From the NCBI GenBank assembly GCA_013817065.1, contig JACDDJ010000275.1, positions 1 through 6,468 on the forward strand: 6,468 bases of DNA. The letters are read 5' to 3'. Within the stretch, counting starts at the first letter, position 1. The number at the start of each line of letters is the position of its first letter. The position numbers and the translations under genes were made by a program. Source of the stretch: Acidobacteriota bacterium (lineage in GTDB: Bacteria; Acidobacteriota; Vicinamibacteria; Vicinamibacterales; 2-12-FULL-66-21). The notes under the pieces were generated by a model that saw nothing but the letters and a program-made list of their open reading frames with translations, searched no databases and had not been told where the DNA came from. Shown here one piece after another: positions 6,352 through 6,468 of this stretch.

Positions 6352-6468
6352 GCCGCGGATGAGGTTTGGAAGCCGTTGCGCTTCCCCGTCCGCGCGCAGC
6401 ACACATAGATTTTGATCCTGACCAACTTTCCAAAGTCACAAACGAAAACAGCAACTGCTCAGACGCGA
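6352..6468 (+). other. End of the tRNA-23S spacer (23S not reached)
   Basis: No 23S 5' sequence is recognisable, so the gene should begin past the right edge. GGAAGC (6368-6373) and GCTTCC (6380-6385) form a small hairpin. The last 65 bases are clearly richer in A and T than the rest. They may include the 5' arm of the 23S processing stem, which cannot be tested here because the partner strand is outside the window. Confidence 0.4.

Noticed and set aside
5866..6454. Minus-strand open frames of 103-118 codons over the tRNAs (containing GLEPGTSALSGPRSNRLSYAP)
   Set aside because: These are antisense translations of tRNA-Ile and tRNA-Ala, a well-known source of false hypothetical proteins.

Overview
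This is a high-GC bacterial chromosomal window with an ordinary housekeeping layout: a lon protease gene, a class-I glutamine-amidotransferase-fold hydrolase gene, and the first part of a ribosomal RNA operon (16S, tRNA-Ile, tRNA-Ala). The 16S gene has bacterial signatures throughout. Its variable regions and several conserved-block variants (for example the CAAGTCCGCATGGCCCTTAC stretch) look to me like Chloroflexota, most likely class Thermomicrobia (Sphaerobacter/Nitrolancea/Thermomicrobium relatives). That placement is from memory of such sequences and was not computed.

Layout. Positions 1-94 hold the lon ribosome-binding site and possibly the tail of an upstream gene. Positions 95-2788 (+) encode a LonA-type ATP-dependent protease with an unusually long acidic N-terminal extension. 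A 14-bp perfect hairpin at 2820-2851 separates lon from the convergent gene at 2887-3645 (-), a peptidase C26 / PuuD-like gamma-glutamyl hydrolase. Upstream of the hydrolase are a perfect 16-bp palindrome and an adjoining smaller dyad, which look like an operator. Divergent from the hydrolase, two sigma70-type promoters in tandem (3858-3886 and 3970-3998, each with a 17-bp spacer) drive the rRNA operon. A leader of about 330 nt (measured from the second promoter) carries hairpins, a boxA-like antitermination element and the 5' arm of the pre-16S processing stem.

The 16S rRNA lies at about 4334-5831. It is followed by a structured spacer holding the 3' processing arm (5979-5993), tRNA-Ile(GAU) at 6103-6176, tRNA-Ala(UGC) at 6197-6269, a second boxA-like element (6309-6325) and further hairpins. 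The 23S gene is expected just past the right edge and is not in the window.

I found no mobile element, CRISPR array, toxin-antitoxin or defence system, and no coding gene that looks novel. The points worth a second look are regulatory: the operator-like palindromes, the repeated boxA-like element, the bulged 16S processing stem, and the acidic extension of Lon. The three transcription units (lon, hydrolase, rrn) show no obvious functional link.
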